Assembly (NCBI GenBank): GCA_949299135.1
Contig: CASFZG010000011.1
Coordinates: 1-44,307 of the forward strand
Reading direction: 5' to 3'
From: an uncultured Phascolarctobacterium sp.
GTDB taxonomy: Bacteria > Bacillota > Negativicutes > Acidaminococcales > Acidaminococcaceae
Length of the DNA stretch: 44,307 nucleotides
Position 1 is the first letter of the stretch; each line of letters starts with the position of its first letter. Below the pieces are notes generated by a model. The model was not told the origin of the DNA. It made no database searches and saw only the letters and a program-made list of their open reading frames with translations. The position numbers and the translations under genes are program-made. Positions 28,832 through 37,350 of the stretch are shown piece after piece.

Positions 28832-29768
28832 AAAAGGTGGATTGGGCAAAGGCCTGGGCGCGATTTTTACTGATAACGAAACAGTAGCGCCGGTTGAAGA
28901 AGTGCAGCCACATGAAAAGGAAATAGAAATTGCTGTCGGCGATATTACGCCGAACCCGCAGCAGCCGCGCAAAACTTTTGACGTGGACAAGCTGGAAGAA
29001 TTAACCGAAAGCATTAAGGAACACGGCGTTATCCAGCCGTTAATTGTCCGTAAAAATGGATACAAGTATGAAATTGTTGCCGGTGAAAGACGCTGGCGTG
29101 CGGCTAAAAACGCCAAGCTGAAAACCGTGCCTGTTATTGTGCGTGATTATGACAACGCCAAGATGGCAGAGATTGCGCTGGTGGAAAATATTCAGCGCCA
29201 TGACCTGAACCCGATTGAAGAAGCAGAAGGCATTAAACGCCTTATGAGCGAATTTGGTTTTAATCAGGAGCAGGCGGCACAGAAAATCGGCCGCAGCCGT
29301 ACTGCTGTTACCAATATTTTGCGTCTGTTAAATTTACCGCAGGATGTGCGCGACGCTGTTTCACGTGAAACATTAACGATGGGACAGGTAAGGCCGCTGC
29401 TGTCACTGGATAATCAGGAAGAACAGGAGCAGCTGGCGCTGTTCATTATCGAGCAGGGTTTATCTGCGCGCGCCGTAGAAGAACTTGTAAAGAAAATTAA
29501 AAACGGCGAGAACATTCCGTTTGACGACGATAAAAAAGAAAAGCCTGCCAAAAAACGTAAGGCTAAGGAAATCAGCGTTTACTGCCGTGATTTCCAGAAC
29601 CGTTTGATTGAACTTTTGGGTACGAAGGTTAAAATTGTGCCCAAAAACGAAAAACAGGGCAAGATTGAGATAGAATATTATTCGGCAGAAGATTTGGAAA
29701 GAATTTACGAACTGCTGGAACAACGCCCGAAACAAACGGAAAAGAGAAAGCAGAAACTGACTGTTTAA
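28824..29768 (+). CDS. parB: Chromosome-partitioning protein ParB/Spo0J
   Basis: A 314-residue CTP-dependent DNA clamp: the N-terminal KKGGLGKGLGAIF motif that stimulates ParA, CTPase motifs NPQQPRK and GERR (87-90), ENIQRHDLNP, helix-turn-helix with RSRTAVTNIL (157-166), and a C-terminal dimerisation domain. The start ATG at 28824 has AGGAGG nine bases upstream. The gene contains a perfect parS site, as does Bacillus spo0J. Confidence 0.95.
   Translation: MNKKGGLGKGLGAIFTDNETVAPVEEVQPHEKEIEIAVGDITPNPQQPRKTFDVDKLEELTESIKEHGVIQPLIVRKNGYKYEIVAGERRWRAAKNAKLKTVPVIVRDYDNAKMAEIALVENIQRHDLNPIEEAEGIKRLMSEFGFNQEQAAQKIGRSRTAVTNILRLLNLPQDVRDAVSRETLTMGQVRPLLSLDNQEEQEQLALFIIEQGLSARAVEELVKKIKNGENIPFDDDKKEKPAKKRKAKEISVYCRDFQNRLIELLGTKVKIVPKNEKQGKIEIEYYSAEDLERIYELLEQRPKQTEKRKQKLTV
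29357..29372. promoter_or_regulatory. parS: parS centromere site inside parB
   Basis: TGTTTCACGTGAAACA, a perfect 16-bp palindrome and exact consensus, encodes residues V-S-R-E-T of ParB. Confidence 0.96.
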
Positions 29769-29792
29769 TTTATTGTAAATGAGGGAAGACAA

Positions 29793-29828
29793 ATGAAAAA
29801 CTATTTCGTGCCGGTGATGCCGTTATGA
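29793..29828 (+). CDS. 11-residue leader ORF overlapping the DUF554 start
   Basis: ATG at 29793 has GAGGGAAG six to ten bases upstream and encodes MKNYFVPVMPL; its TGA overlaps the DUF554 ATG (ATGA at 29825-29828). DUF554 itself has no good ribosome-binding site, so it is probably translated by coupling to this mini-ORF. It contains no run of one amino acid, so amino-acid attenuation is not indicated. Confidence 0.55.
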   Translation: MKNYFVPVMPL

Positions 29829-30523
29829 GCGGGCTGGGTACAATTGCCAACGCGCTGGCGATAATTGGCGGCACTTTGATAGGCGTTGTGCTGCGGCGCG
29901 GGCTGCCGGAAAAATGGCAGCAAACGATTATGCAGGGCGTGGCGCTGTGCATTTTTGTTATCGGCTTGCAGATGGCGCTGAAAACAGGCAACATCGTTAT
30001 CTGCGTAGTCAGCCTTGTTATCGGTTCCATCATCGGCGAGGCGCTGGATATTGACGGGCATTTGCAAAGGCTTGGCAATTATTTAGCCAATAAATTTTAC
30101 CGCGGCGCGGATGGCAGCGTGGCGGCTAAAATTGCCGAAGGTTTTATATCGGCGACGCTGATTTTCTGCATCGGCGCTATGGCTGTGGTCGGCGCGTTAC
30201 AGGATGGTTTAAAGCAGGATGCTACCATATTATATGCCAAAGCAACGCTGGACGGTATAATTTCTGTAATTCTGGCCGCTAACCTTGGTTTCGGCGTGGC
30301 GTTTTCTTCTGTCAGCGTGTTTATTTATCAAGGGACGCTGACGATGCTGGCGGGCTTTTTGCAGCCGGTAATGACGGAAGCGGTACTGAACGAAGTAACG
30401 GCCTGCGGCGGCGTGCTGATTATGGCAATCGGCATTAATTCGCTAAAGCTGCTGGAAATAAGGATTTCCAACCAGCTGCCTGCGGTACTTGTTGCCGGAG
30501 TGCTGGCTTATTATTTTATATAA
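29825..30523 (+). CDS. DUF554 membrane protein (YdfK-like)
   Basis: A 232-residue protein with about seven hydrophobic segments, matching DUF554: GTIANALAIIGGTLIGVVL at the start, IGSIIGEALDID, FCIGAMAVVGALQDGL and AIGINSLKLLEIRISNQLPA near the end. The function is unknown; it may be a transporter. It follows parB with only the mini-ORF between, and precedes the DUF4446 gene by 13 bp. Confidence 0.88.
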   Translation: MSGLGTIANALAIIGGTLIGVVLRRGLPEKWQQTIMQGVALCIFVIGLQMALKTGNIVICVVSLVIGSIIGEALDIDGHLQRLGNYLANKFYRGADGSVAAKIAEGFISATLIFCIGAMAVVGALQDGLKQDATILYAKATLDGIISVILAANLGFGVAFSSVSVFIYQGTLTMLAGFLQPVMTEAVLNEVTACGGVLIMAIGINSLKLLEIRISNQLPAVLVAGVLAYYFI

Positions 30524-30536
30524 AGGAGGAAGAACT

Positions 30537-31028
30537 TTGGAAAACATAAATTTAATAATGCAGAACTATTTGTTTGTAATAATTTTGGTATTGGTTGTTT
30601 TGCTTTTGGTGCTGTTTAAAATGTACAGCAGCCAGAGTAAAAAATTAGCCGCTTTGCAGAAAAAGTACGACTTTTTTACGCAGGGCGACGACAAAAACTG
30701 GGATGAAATTTTAACGCAGACTCTGACGGAAGTGCGCGCAGCCAAAGCAGAACTGGATGAACTGGAACAGCGCCATCAGGCGATGCGCGAACAGATGAAG
30801 GGATGCGTGCAGAAGGTTAAGCTGATGCGCTACAACGCTTTCACCGATACCGGCAGCAATTTAAGCTATTCGCTGGCGGTGCTGGATGAAAACAATAACG
30901 GCGTTGTGCTTTCCAGCCTGTATGGACGTGAGGATAACCGCAGCTATGCCAAACCGGTAGAAAACGGCAAATCCACTTATCAGCTTTCCGATGAGGAAAA
31001 AGACGTTTTGGAACAGGTTATGCGCTGA
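30537..31028 (+). CDS. DUF4446 membrane-anchored protein
   Basis: A 163-residue protein: one N-terminal membrane helix (about 9-27), a coiled-coil-like linker (KLAALQKKYDFF...ELEQRHQAMREQM) and the DUF4446 core VKLMRYNAFTDTGSNLSYSLAVLDENNNGVVLSSLYGRE. The domain is common beside parB in Firmicutes, with no known function. Start chosen: TTG at 30537 after AAGGAGGAAG; the longer frame overlaps DUF554. Confidence 0.87.
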   Translation: MENINLIMQNYLFVIILVLVVLLLVLFKMYSSQSKKLAALQKKYDFFTQGDDKNWDEILTQTLTEVRAAKAELDELEQRHQAMREQMKGCVQKVKLMRYNAFTDTGSNLSYSLAVLDENNNGVVLSSLYGREDNRSYAKPVENGKSTYQLSDEEKDVLEQVMR

Positions 31029-31202
31029 AAAAATCTATGCGTTTAAATCGCCGTTAAGGCAGAGAAATTGCAAAATTAATAGTTTGATATACCAAAACGC
31101 AAAAATCCGCTGAAAAGCGAAATTTGAAAGCGTGTAAAGAAAACGGCAAAATAACCGGAATTTTGTAAAATCTTCAGCAAGCGCAGCTTTTTTGCATAGA
31201 TA

Positions 31203-31211
31203 TGTTATAAT
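31203..31211 (+). promoter_or_regulatory. Extended -10 promoter for the PHP gene
   Basis: TGTTATAAT (31203-31211) is an extended -10 with no good -35. The rest of the 204-bp gap 31029-31232 is A-rich and shows no clear terminator or ORF. Confidence 0.5.
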
Positions 31212-31232
31212 AGACTATGCGAGGTAGTAAAA

Positions 31233-32009
31233 ATGATTTTTGATACACACATGCACTGCCGGTATTCCATTGATTCCAAAATGAATATTGACGAGGCAAA
31301 AGCCGCGGCGGAAAAACTTGGCATAGGCATGATTATAACGGAACACTGGGATGAGGATTACCCGACGAACCCGGAAGCCTTTGTTTTTGACATTGCCGAT
31401 TATTTTGCCAAATGCGGGCCGTACCGCAGCAAAAAACTGCTGCTGGGCATTGAAGTAGGCATGCAGGAAAGCACGGCCGCCAATGACGATGCGCTCGGGA
31501 AAAAATACCCGTTTGATTTTATTCTGGGTTCCATGCATTGCATGAACGGGCGCGATATGTACGAAGCAAAAACCTATAACGGCAAGACCAAACAGGAAGC
31601 CGTGCGGGAGTTTTTGCTGGCAACGGCGGAAAACTTAAAGCTGCATGATAATTTTGACAGCTTTGCGCATATCGATTATATGTGCCGCTATATGCCTTAC
31701 GAGGATAAAGAACTGGTTTACGCCGAAGCGCCGGAGCTTTTTGACGAGGTGTTCAAGTTGCTGGTTGAAAAGGATAAGGCGATTGAAATTAACACGCGGC
31801 GTCTGGATAACCCGGCAGCGGTTGAGCATCTGCTTGTTTTGTACAAGCGTTACCGCGAACTGGGCGGGCGTTACGCAACGCTGGGCAGCGACGCGCACTA
31901 TCAGGAACATGTGGGGCGTCGTCTGGATATTGCCCGGGAAATGGCAGAGGCAGCCGGACTGGTGCCGGTGTATTTTGAACAACGAAAAATGCAAAGGATG
32001 ATGCTTTAA
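31233..32009 (+). CDS. PHP-domain phosphatase, histidinol-phosphatase-like
   Basis: A 258-residue PHP metallohydrolase: DTHMHCRYSIDS at the N-terminus, ITEHWDEDY near 36, GIEVGMQE, a GSMHCMNGRD segment and GSDAH near the end supply the metal ligands. Homologues act as histidinol-phosphatase (HisK/HisJ), but no other his gene is here, so another phosphoester is possible. GAGG is present upstream of the ATG. It is followed at once by the FAH-family gene. The second Noc-site-like palindrome lies inside this gene. Confidence 0.83.
   Translation: MIFDTHMHCRYSIDSKMNIDEAKAAAEKLGIGMIITEHWDEDYPTNPEAFVFDIADYFAKCGPYRSKKLLLGIEVGMQESTAANDDALGKKYPFDFILGSMHCMNGRDMYEAKTYNGKTKQEAVREFLLATAENLKLHDNFDSFAHIDYMCRYMPYEDKELVYAEAPELFDEVFKLLVEKDKAIEINTRRLDNPAAVEHLLVLYKRYRELGGRYATLGSDAHYQEHVGRRLDIAREMAEAAGLVPVYFEQRKMQRMML
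31929..31942. promoter_or_regulatory. Noc-binding-site-like palindrome inside the PHP gene
   Basis: ATTGCCCGGGAAAT matches ATTTCCCGGGAAAT at 13 of 14 positions; it encodes part of IAREM. Confidence 0.5.
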
Positions 32010-32010
32010 A

Positions 32011-32772
32011 ATGAGATGTATACGTTTTGAAGAACCTAACGGCAATAAAAGAATCGGTTTTATCGACGGCGACGTGGTAAGAACCGTATACGGCAGCCTT
32101 GATACCTTCTGGCGCATTACCGATGAAGAATTTAAGCTGTCCGATATTAAATTACTGGCGCCGTGCGTGCCCAAGCAGATTATTTGCGTTGGCTTTAATT
32201 ACCGCCAGCATGCGGAGGAATTTCATGCGGAAGTACCGAAAGAACCAATGCTGTTCAGCAAGGCGGCGCATACGATTATCGGCGACGGGGAAGCGATTGT
32301 GTACCCGTGGCAGAGCAAAGAGGTTGTTTACGAAGCTGAGCTGGGCGTGGTAATTAAAAAGCGCATGCGCAACGTAAAACCGGAAGAAGTAAAGGATTAT
32401 ATTTTGGGTTACACCTGCGCTAACGATGTAACGGCGCGCGATTTGCAGCTGGACGACGTGCAGTGGCTGCGCAGCAAATCGTTTGATACCTTCTGTCCGC
32501 TGGGGCCGTGGCTGGAAACAGACCTTGACCCGACCGACCTTGCCATTAAAACTTACCTTAACGGCGAGTTGAAACAGAACGGGCGTACGAGCGACATGGT
32601 TTACAACCCGTATGAAATTTTAAGCTATATCTCCGAAAGCATGACACTGGACGCAGGCGACCTGGTGCTGACCGGTACGCCGATGGGCTGCGGCCCGATG
32701 GTGCCCGGCGACGTGGTAACGGTAGAGATCGAAGGCATCGGCAAGCTGACCAATACCGTAATAAAAGGCTAA
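32011..32772 (+). CDS. Fumarylacetoacetate hydrolase-family protein
   Basis: A 253-residue FAH-fold enzyme (C-C hydrolase, decarboxylase or isomerase of keto acids). The N-terminal cap ends near 55; the core has CVGFNYRQHAEEF, the metal ligands in YEAELGVVI and CANDVTARDLQ, and GTPMGCGPMVPGDVV near the end. The substrate is unknown; oxaloacetate or acylpyruvate are typical. It starts one base after the PHP stop, so they are co-transcribed, and is followed by a terminator. Confidence 0.9.
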   Translation: MRCIRFEEPNGNKRIGFIDGDVVRTVYGSLDTFWRITDEEFKLSDIKLLAPCVPKQIICVGFNYRQHAEEFHAEVPKEPMLFSKAAHTIIGDGEAIVYPWQSKEVVYEAELGVVIKKRMRNVKPEEVKDYILGYTCANDVTARDLQLDDVQWLRSKSFDTFCPLGPWLETDLDPTDLAIKTYLNGELKQNGRTSDMVYNPYEILSYISESMTLDAGDLVLTGTPMGCGPMVPGDVVTVEIEGIGKLTNTVIKG

Positions 32773-32786
32773 AATAAACGGCTGTA

Positions 32787-32815
32787 AAAAAAGACGAGCT
32801 ATCGTCTTTTTTTAT
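32787..32815 (+). terminator. Terminator after the FAH gene
   Basis: AAGACGA (32791-32797) and TCGTCTT (32802-32808) extend by A/T pairs, with a T run to 32813. Confidence 0.85.
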
Positions 32816-32869
32816 TTGGCAGCATTGCCGCTATTTGCAAATTTATTGTTTTGAGAAGGGATGATTTTT

Positions 32870-33520
32870 ATGAATACCAATCAGCATTTCGGGCCGCGCA
32901 TTATGATGTTTATCTGCGGCATTGCCTGTATGACCTTCGGCATAGCGCTGTCGTGCAAGGCGGATTTGGGCACGTCGCCGATATCCAGCGTGCCGTGGGT
33001 GTTAAGTATGTGCACGCCGTTCAGTGTCGGCATTATTACAATTATAATGAACTTTGTCTTTATCGCAGTGCAGCCGCTGCTTTTGCGCGCTTTTTACTGG
33101 CGCGAGCTGATAGGGCAGGTAATTTTAACCGTGCCGTTTGGTTACGGCATTGACCTGTTTATGCGGGTTTTGCAGGATGTGAACCCGGAAACGCAGCTTG
33201 AAAAATGGGCGGCCTGCCTGATAAGCATTGCAGTGCTGGCGTTCGGCGTGTTTCTGGAAGTGCGCGCTAAAATCTTTTTTGCCGCCGGTGAAGGGCTGGT
33301 TAATGTGCTGACCTTTATTTCCAGAAAGAATTTCAGCCTGATTAAAAACGGTTTTGATATCACGCTGGTTGTAATCAGCGTTATAATTTCGCTGCTGGAA
33401 TTCAGCACGCTGCGCGGCGTAGGGCTGGGCACTGTTGCGGCGGCGGTGCTGGTTGGCAGGATGATTTACCTGTACGAAAAATACCTGCATTTTTTCGACC
33501 GCTGGAAGGTAAAAGCGTAA
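32870..33520 (+). CDS. YczE/YyaS/YitT-type membrane protein
   Basis: A 216-residue protein with five predicted membrane segments, matching the YczE group of the YitT family: GIACMTFGIALSCKADLGTSPISSVPWVLS at the start, then FGYGIDLFMRVL and GVGLGTVAAAVLVGRMIYLYEK near the end. The function is unknown; YczE affects surfactin regulation in Bacillus. Start at ATG 32870, nine bases after AAGGG (an ATG at 32861 touches that site). It is preceded by a terminator and I see no clear promoter for it. Confidence 0.83.
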   Translation: MNTNQHFGPRIMMFICGIACMTFGIALSCKADLGTSPISSVPWVLSMCTPFSVGIITIIMNFVFIAVQPLLLRAFYWRELIGQVILTVPFGYGIDLFMRVLQDVNPETQLEKWAACLISIAVLAFGVFLEVRAKIFFAAGEGLVNVLTFISRKNFSLIKNGFDITLVVISVIISLLEFSTLRGVGLGTVAAAVLVGRMIYLYEKYLHFFDRWKVKA

Positions 33521-33543
33521 ACACGGTCGAATTATAAAATAGA

Positions 33544-33594
33544 TTGTTTATTATATGGAAAAATGTTAAAATAAAATTACTGACTTATAAGTCA
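33544..33594 (+). promoter_or_regulatory. Promoter with palindromic operator for the MATE gene
   Basis: TTGTTT (33544-33549), 17 bp, TAAAAT (33567-33572). Just downstream is the perfect 14-bp palindrome TGACTTATAAGTCA (33581-33594), overlapping the likely start site, a typical repressor position. Confidence 0.65.
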
Positions 33595-33621
33595 ATCTAA
33601 TAAATACAGGCAGTGATACTT

Positions 33622-34965
33622 ATGAAAAATATGACGGAAGGCGAACCGCTGAAACTAATCATACCCTTTATGGTTCCGCTGTTAATCGGCAATGTGTTTC
33701 AGCAGTTATACAACATCGCCGATATCATCATCGTCGGCAGGACGATTGGCGTGGACGCGCTGGCAGCAGTAGGAGCGACGGCGCCGCTGTTTATGATGCT
33801 GGTAGTGCTTACGCTTGGCATGAGCGGCGGTTTCAGCGTCGTTACGGGCCAGCGTTTTGGCGCGGGTGATCTGGAAGGCGTAAGGCGCAGCGCGGCAATG
33901 ACAACGATGCTGTGCACGATTTTTGTGGTAATCGTCATGGCGCTGGCGGTAATTTTTATCGACCCGGCGCTGGCGGCGATGAACATACCGGATAAGCTGT
34001 ACGCCGATGCCAAAGCCTATGTAATGATAATCGTTTACGGGCTGATTTTTATGATGGCGTACAACATGCTGTCCAACATTCTGCGCTCGCTTGGTGACAG
34101 TAAAACGCCGCTGTACTTTCTGATAATCGCCACGCTTTTAAACATCGTGCTGGCGCTGGTGTTCATCATCAACTTCGGCTGGGGCGTTCCGGGCAGCGCG
34201 TTGGCGCTGGTTATCGCGCAGGGCGTGTCGGGGCTTTTGTGCATTATCTACATCGCGCGCAAGTTTCCCGTGCTGCATTTAAAGTTTGTCGATTTTAAAT
34301 GGGACAACCGCCTTGCGTGGGAACATATCCGCATGGGCATGCCGATGGCGGTGCAGTTTTCCGTTCTGGGCATGGGCATGATAATCATTCAGGCTGTGTG
34401 CAATCAGTTCGGTACGGAAACCATTGCCGGTTTTACCGCCGCCATGCGTATTGAGCAGCTGGCTTTGCAGCCGATGATTTCCTTCGGCCTGGCGATGGCG
34501 GTGTATACGGCGCAAAACTTTGGCGCGCGTAAATTTGCCCGCATCAGCCGCGGCGTAAAAAAATGCTCGCTGCTGTCCATCGGGTTCAGCGTGTTTGCGG
34601 CGGTGCTGATGTATTTCTTCGGGCAGGAAATGATTGGCGTCTTTCTGGATAACCCAAGCCCGAAGGTTATGGACGAGGCAAAACTGTACCTGCATTTAAG
34701 CGTGCCGTTTTACTTCTTTTTAAGCCAGATTTTTATTTACAGAAACTCCGTGCAGGGCATGGGCATTGCCATGATACCGATGATTTCGGGCATTGTGGAG
34801 CTGGTGCTGCGCACGGCGGCAGCGCTGTATTTAACCGTTGATTACGGCTACACCGGCGTGTGCTATGCCAGCCCGATTGCGTGGGTAGGCTCGTCAATCT
34901 TTTTGTTTGCCAGCTATCATTACTTTTTGCGGCTGCTGGCGCGCAAGCATGTAGGTTTAAAATAA
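33622..34965 (+). CDS. MATE-family multidrug/metabolite efflux transporter
   Basis: A 447-residue protein with twelve predicted membrane helices in two repeats, starting MKNMTEGEPLKLIIPFMVPL with the family's QQLYNIADIIIVGRTIGVDALAAVGATAPL near residue 25. It exports cations or drugs in exchange for Na+ or H+. I chose ATG at 33622 over an in-frame GTG at 33613. It has its own promoter and palindromic operator and is followed 16 bp later by an M20 peptidase gene. Confidence 0.93.
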   Translation: MKNMTEGEPLKLIIPFMVPLLIGNVFQQLYNIADIIIVGRTIGVDALAAVGATAPLFMMLVVLTLGMSGGFSVVTGQRFGAGDLEGVRRSAAMTTMLCTIFVVIVMALAVIFIDPALAAMNIPDKLYADAKAYVMIIVYGLIFMMAYNMLSNILRSLGDSKTPLYFLIIATLLNIVLALVFIINFGWGVPGSALALVIAQGVSGLLCIIYIARKFPVLHLKFVDFKWDNRLAWEHIRMGMPMAVQFSVLGMGMIIIQAVCNQFGTETIAGFTAAMRIEQLALQPMISFGLAMAVYTAQNFGARKFARISRGVKKCSLLSIGFSVFAAVLMYFFGQEMIGVFLDNPSPKVMDEAKLYLHLSVPFYFFLSQIFIYRNSVQGMGIAMIPMISGIVELVLRTAAALYLTVDYGYTGVCYASPIAWVGSSIFLFASYHYFLRLLARKHVGLK

Positions 34966-34981
34966 TTTGCGGAGGTGCAAA

Positions 34982-36106
34982 ATGGAAAATAAACAAATGT
35001 TGGAAGAATTTTTGGAACTGGTGCAGATTCCCGTCCAGTCCCGCAGCGAAAGGCAGATTGCCGATGTGCTGAAAGCCAAGCTGGAAGCGCTGGGGCTGGA
35101 AGTAGTGGAAGAAGATACAGGCGCGAAAATCGGCGGCAATGCCGGTAATATCCGCGCGGTGCTGCACGGTACGGCGGATTGCGAACCGCTGCTGTTTTCT
35201 GCACACATGGACCGCGTTGCCAACAACGGCGCCATTAAGCCGATTGTTGATGAGGAAAAGGGGATTGTGCATACCGACGGCAGCACGATTCTTGCTTCCG
35301 ACGACGTGGCAGGCATATGCATTATTCTGGACGCGCTGCGCCGCTTAAAAGCTTCCGACAGGCCTCACGGTGATATCGAAGTTGCTTTCTCTGTTTGCGA
35401 GGAATTTGGCATCCTTGGCGGACGTTATTTTGAATTTGATAAATTCCGTTCCAAAAACGGTTTTGTGTTCGACGCCGAAGGTCATATCGGCGGCATTGCG
35501 GTAGAAGCACCGGCAAAATGCAGCTACTGCTATAAAATCCACGGCAAGGCATCCCACGCCGGTGAAGCGCCGGAAAAAGGCATTAACGCTATCCGCGCAG
35601 CGGCGGGATTGATTCTGGCAATCCCTGACAACAGGCAGAGCGCAAATTCCACGGCCAACATTGCTTCCGTACATGCGGGCGGCCCGGCGCTGAACATTGT
35701 ATGCGACTACGCCGAAGTGAACGGCGAAATGCGCAGCACCGATTCTGCCGAATTTGACGCGTTGCTGCAAAAATACGCCGACGCCGTACCGAAGATTGAA
35801 GAAGAATACAAGGTAAAAATTGATTACAGCTACGACGTTTTGTATAAGGCGTTTAAACTGAGCGAGGACTGCCCGGCGGTAAGCCTGACGGCGACTGCGC
35901 TGAAAAAAGTGGGCGTTGAACCTAAGCTGGAAAAGAGCGGCGGCGGTATGGACGCCAACCACTTTAACGCCAACGGTATTGCCACGGTAGGCATTACGGT
36001 AGGCTATTTTAACTGCCATACCGGCGAAGAATACCTGGATTTGCAGGACTTTTACAAATGCGGCGAAATGGCTGCGGAAATTGCCTGGCTGGCAGCGGAA
36101 AAATAA
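34982..36106 (+). CDS. M20-family metallopeptidase, tripeptidase T-like
   Basis: A 374-residue zinc aminopeptidase or amidohydrolase: LLFSAHMDRV (metal ligand and catalytic Asp), STILASDDVAG (bridging Asp), EVAFSVCEEFGILGG (catalytic Glu pair), VFDAEG, and GGGMDANHFN near the C-terminus. It resembles PepT-like/YqjE proteins and would act on di- or tripeptides or acylated amino acids. The start at ATG 34982 has GGAGGTG upstream. It ends the plus-strand run. Confidence 0.9.
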   Translation: MENKQMLEEFLELVQIPVQSRSERQIADVLKAKLEALGLEVVEEDTGAKIGGNAGNIRAVLHGTADCEPLLFSAHMDRVANNGAIKPIVDEEKGIVHTDGSTILASDDVAGICIILDALRRLKASDRPHGDIEVAFSVCEEFGILGGRYFEFDKFRSKNGFVFDAEGHIGGIAVEAPAKCSYCYKIHGKASHAGEAPEKGINAIRAAAGLILAIPDNRQSANSTANIASVHAGGPALNIVCDYAEVNGEMRSTDSAEFDALLQKYADAVPKIEEEYKVKIDYSYDVLYKAFKLSEDCPAVSLTATALKKVGVEPKLEKSGGGMDANHFNANGIATVGITVGYFNCHTGEEYLDLQDFYKCGEMAAEIAWLAAEK

Positions 36107-36123
36107 AATACCGGCAAAAAATA

Positions 36124-36152
36124 AACGGCACAGATTATTCTGTGCCGTTTTT
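36124..36152. terminator. Terminator between the M20 peptidase and ogt
   Basis: AACGGCACAG (36124-36133) and CTGTGCCGTT (36140-36149) with a T run on the plus side; the flanking genes converge here. Confidence 0.85.
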
Positions 36153-36158
36153 GTATGT

Positions 36159-36692
36159 TTATAACGCCGTACCCTTTGTTGGAACGGTAAATTCAGTTGT
36201 ATCAATGCCTTCCAGCTCAAGCAGCTGTACTTTTTTATCAATGCCGCCTGCATAGCCGGTTAAGCTGCCGCCCGCGCCGACAACTCTGTGGCAGGGCACG
36301 ATAATACTGATGGGGTTGTGCCCGACAGCACCGCCAACTGCCTGCGCCGACATTTTTGCTTTGCCCTGCTGCGCGGCAAGCTGCCTTGCAATATCGCCGT
36401 AAGTAATGGTTTGGCCGTAAGGTATGCTTTGCAGTATTTGCCATACCGCCATGCGGAAGGCGGAGCCGTTAAGCGAGAGCGGCGGCGTAAAATCCGGCTC
36501 TCTGCCTCTGAAATAAATATCCAGCCAGCGTTTTGTTTCGGTAAATACCGGCAAATCTTTTTCTTCATAATCCGCGCCAAGCATTGAAGCAAAGTATTTT
36601 TGCCCGTCAAACCACAAGCCTGTAAGGGCGCTGCCGTCGCTGCTTATGGTTATGCCGCCCAGCGGCGATTGGTAGTGCGTAATGTACTGCAT
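36159..36692 (-). CDS. ogt: Methylated-DNA-[protein]-cysteine methyltransferase
   Basis: A 177-residue suicide repair protein removing methyl groups from O6-methylguanine. The acceptor cysteine is C134 in IIVPCHRVVGAGG; TYGDIARQL is the DNA-binding helix. There is no AdaA domain. It starts 9 bp after the flavodoxin-like gene and is probably co-transcribed with it. This is the first minus-strand gene right of oriC apart from the GNAT gene. Confidence 0.95.
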   Translation of the reverse strand: MQYITHYQSPLGGITISSDGSALTGLWFDGQKYFASMLGADYEEKDLPVFTETKRWLDIYFRGREPDFTPPLSLNGSAFRMAVWQILQSIPYGQTITYGDIARQLAAQQGKAKMSAQAVGGAVGHNPISIIVPCHRVVGAGGSLTGYAGGIDKKVQLLELEGIDTTEFTVPTKGTAL

Positions 36693-36701
36693 AGCTGCCT
36701 C

Positions 36702-37319
36702 CTAACGGATGAAATTGGTTTTAACCGCTTCTTCTTTGGCAGGAAGGCCGTATTTTTCCTTGCCGAGGGCGATGCTTTTAATTAAAAACGCCATGTTGCG
36801 GCCTAAAGTGCGCATGGTTTGTAGCCCTTCGGCGTCCTGCAAAACTTCTTCGGCGGTGTTGCCGTGCACGCTGTTCCAGTACTGGCTGCTGGCAACGGGC
36901 ATGCCGCAAATGGTGAAGTATTTGTTAATCTGGTCAAAGGTGGCAGAGCAGCCGCCGCGGCGTGCGGATACAACGGCAGCGCCAACCTTCATGGTTTTAT
37001 CAAAGCCGCTGCTGAAGAACAGGCGGTCTAAAAAGCTGGTTAAATTGCCGTTGGCAGAGGCATAATAAACCGGGCTGCCGACAACAATGCCGTCGGCGTC
37101 TTTAAATTTTTCTGCAACTTCGTTAACGATGTCGTTAAACACGCATTTGCCGAGTTTTTTGCAGGCATAGCAGGCAATGCAGCCGCCTACCGGTTTGGCG
37201 CAGACATGGATGATTTCAGTTTCAACGCCTTCTTCGTTCAGCGTTTCGGCAACTTCGCTTAAAGCGGTATAAATGCACTGGTCAGCCTTGGGGCTGCCGT
37301 TTAATAATAAAACCTTCAT
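36702..37319 (-). CDS. Flavodoxin-family NAD(P)H-dependent FMN reductase-like protein
   Basis: A 205-residue flavodoxin-fold protein: LLLNGSPKADQCIYTAL is the FMN phosphate loop and VVGSPVYYASANGNLTSFLDR the isoalloxazine loop. Between them are C47, C50, C53 and C59, seen in iron-sulfur flavoprotein relatives, so a cluster is possible. It probably reduces quinones, nitro compounds or metals. GGAGG precedes the ATG. A promoter flanked by an inverted repeat lies directly upstream, suggesting regulated expression. Confidence 0.87.
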   Translation of the reverse strand: MKVLLLNGSPKADQCIYTALSEVAETLNEEGVETEIIHVCAKPVGGCIACYACKKLGKCVFNDIVNEVAEKFKDADGIVVGSPVYYASANGNLTSFLDRLFFSSGFDKTMKVGAAVVSARRGGCSATFDQINKYFTICGMPVASSQYWNSVHGNTAEEVLQDAEGLQTMRTLGRNMAFLIKSIALGKEKYGLPAKEEAVKTNFIR

Positions 37320-37350
37320 TATAAATCCTCCTTTGCTTTGCTGCTTGCAT

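Noticed and set aside
35345..36253. 302-codon minus-strand frame opposite the M20 peptidase
   Set aside because: Antisense shadow; it also runs through the terminator and into ogt.
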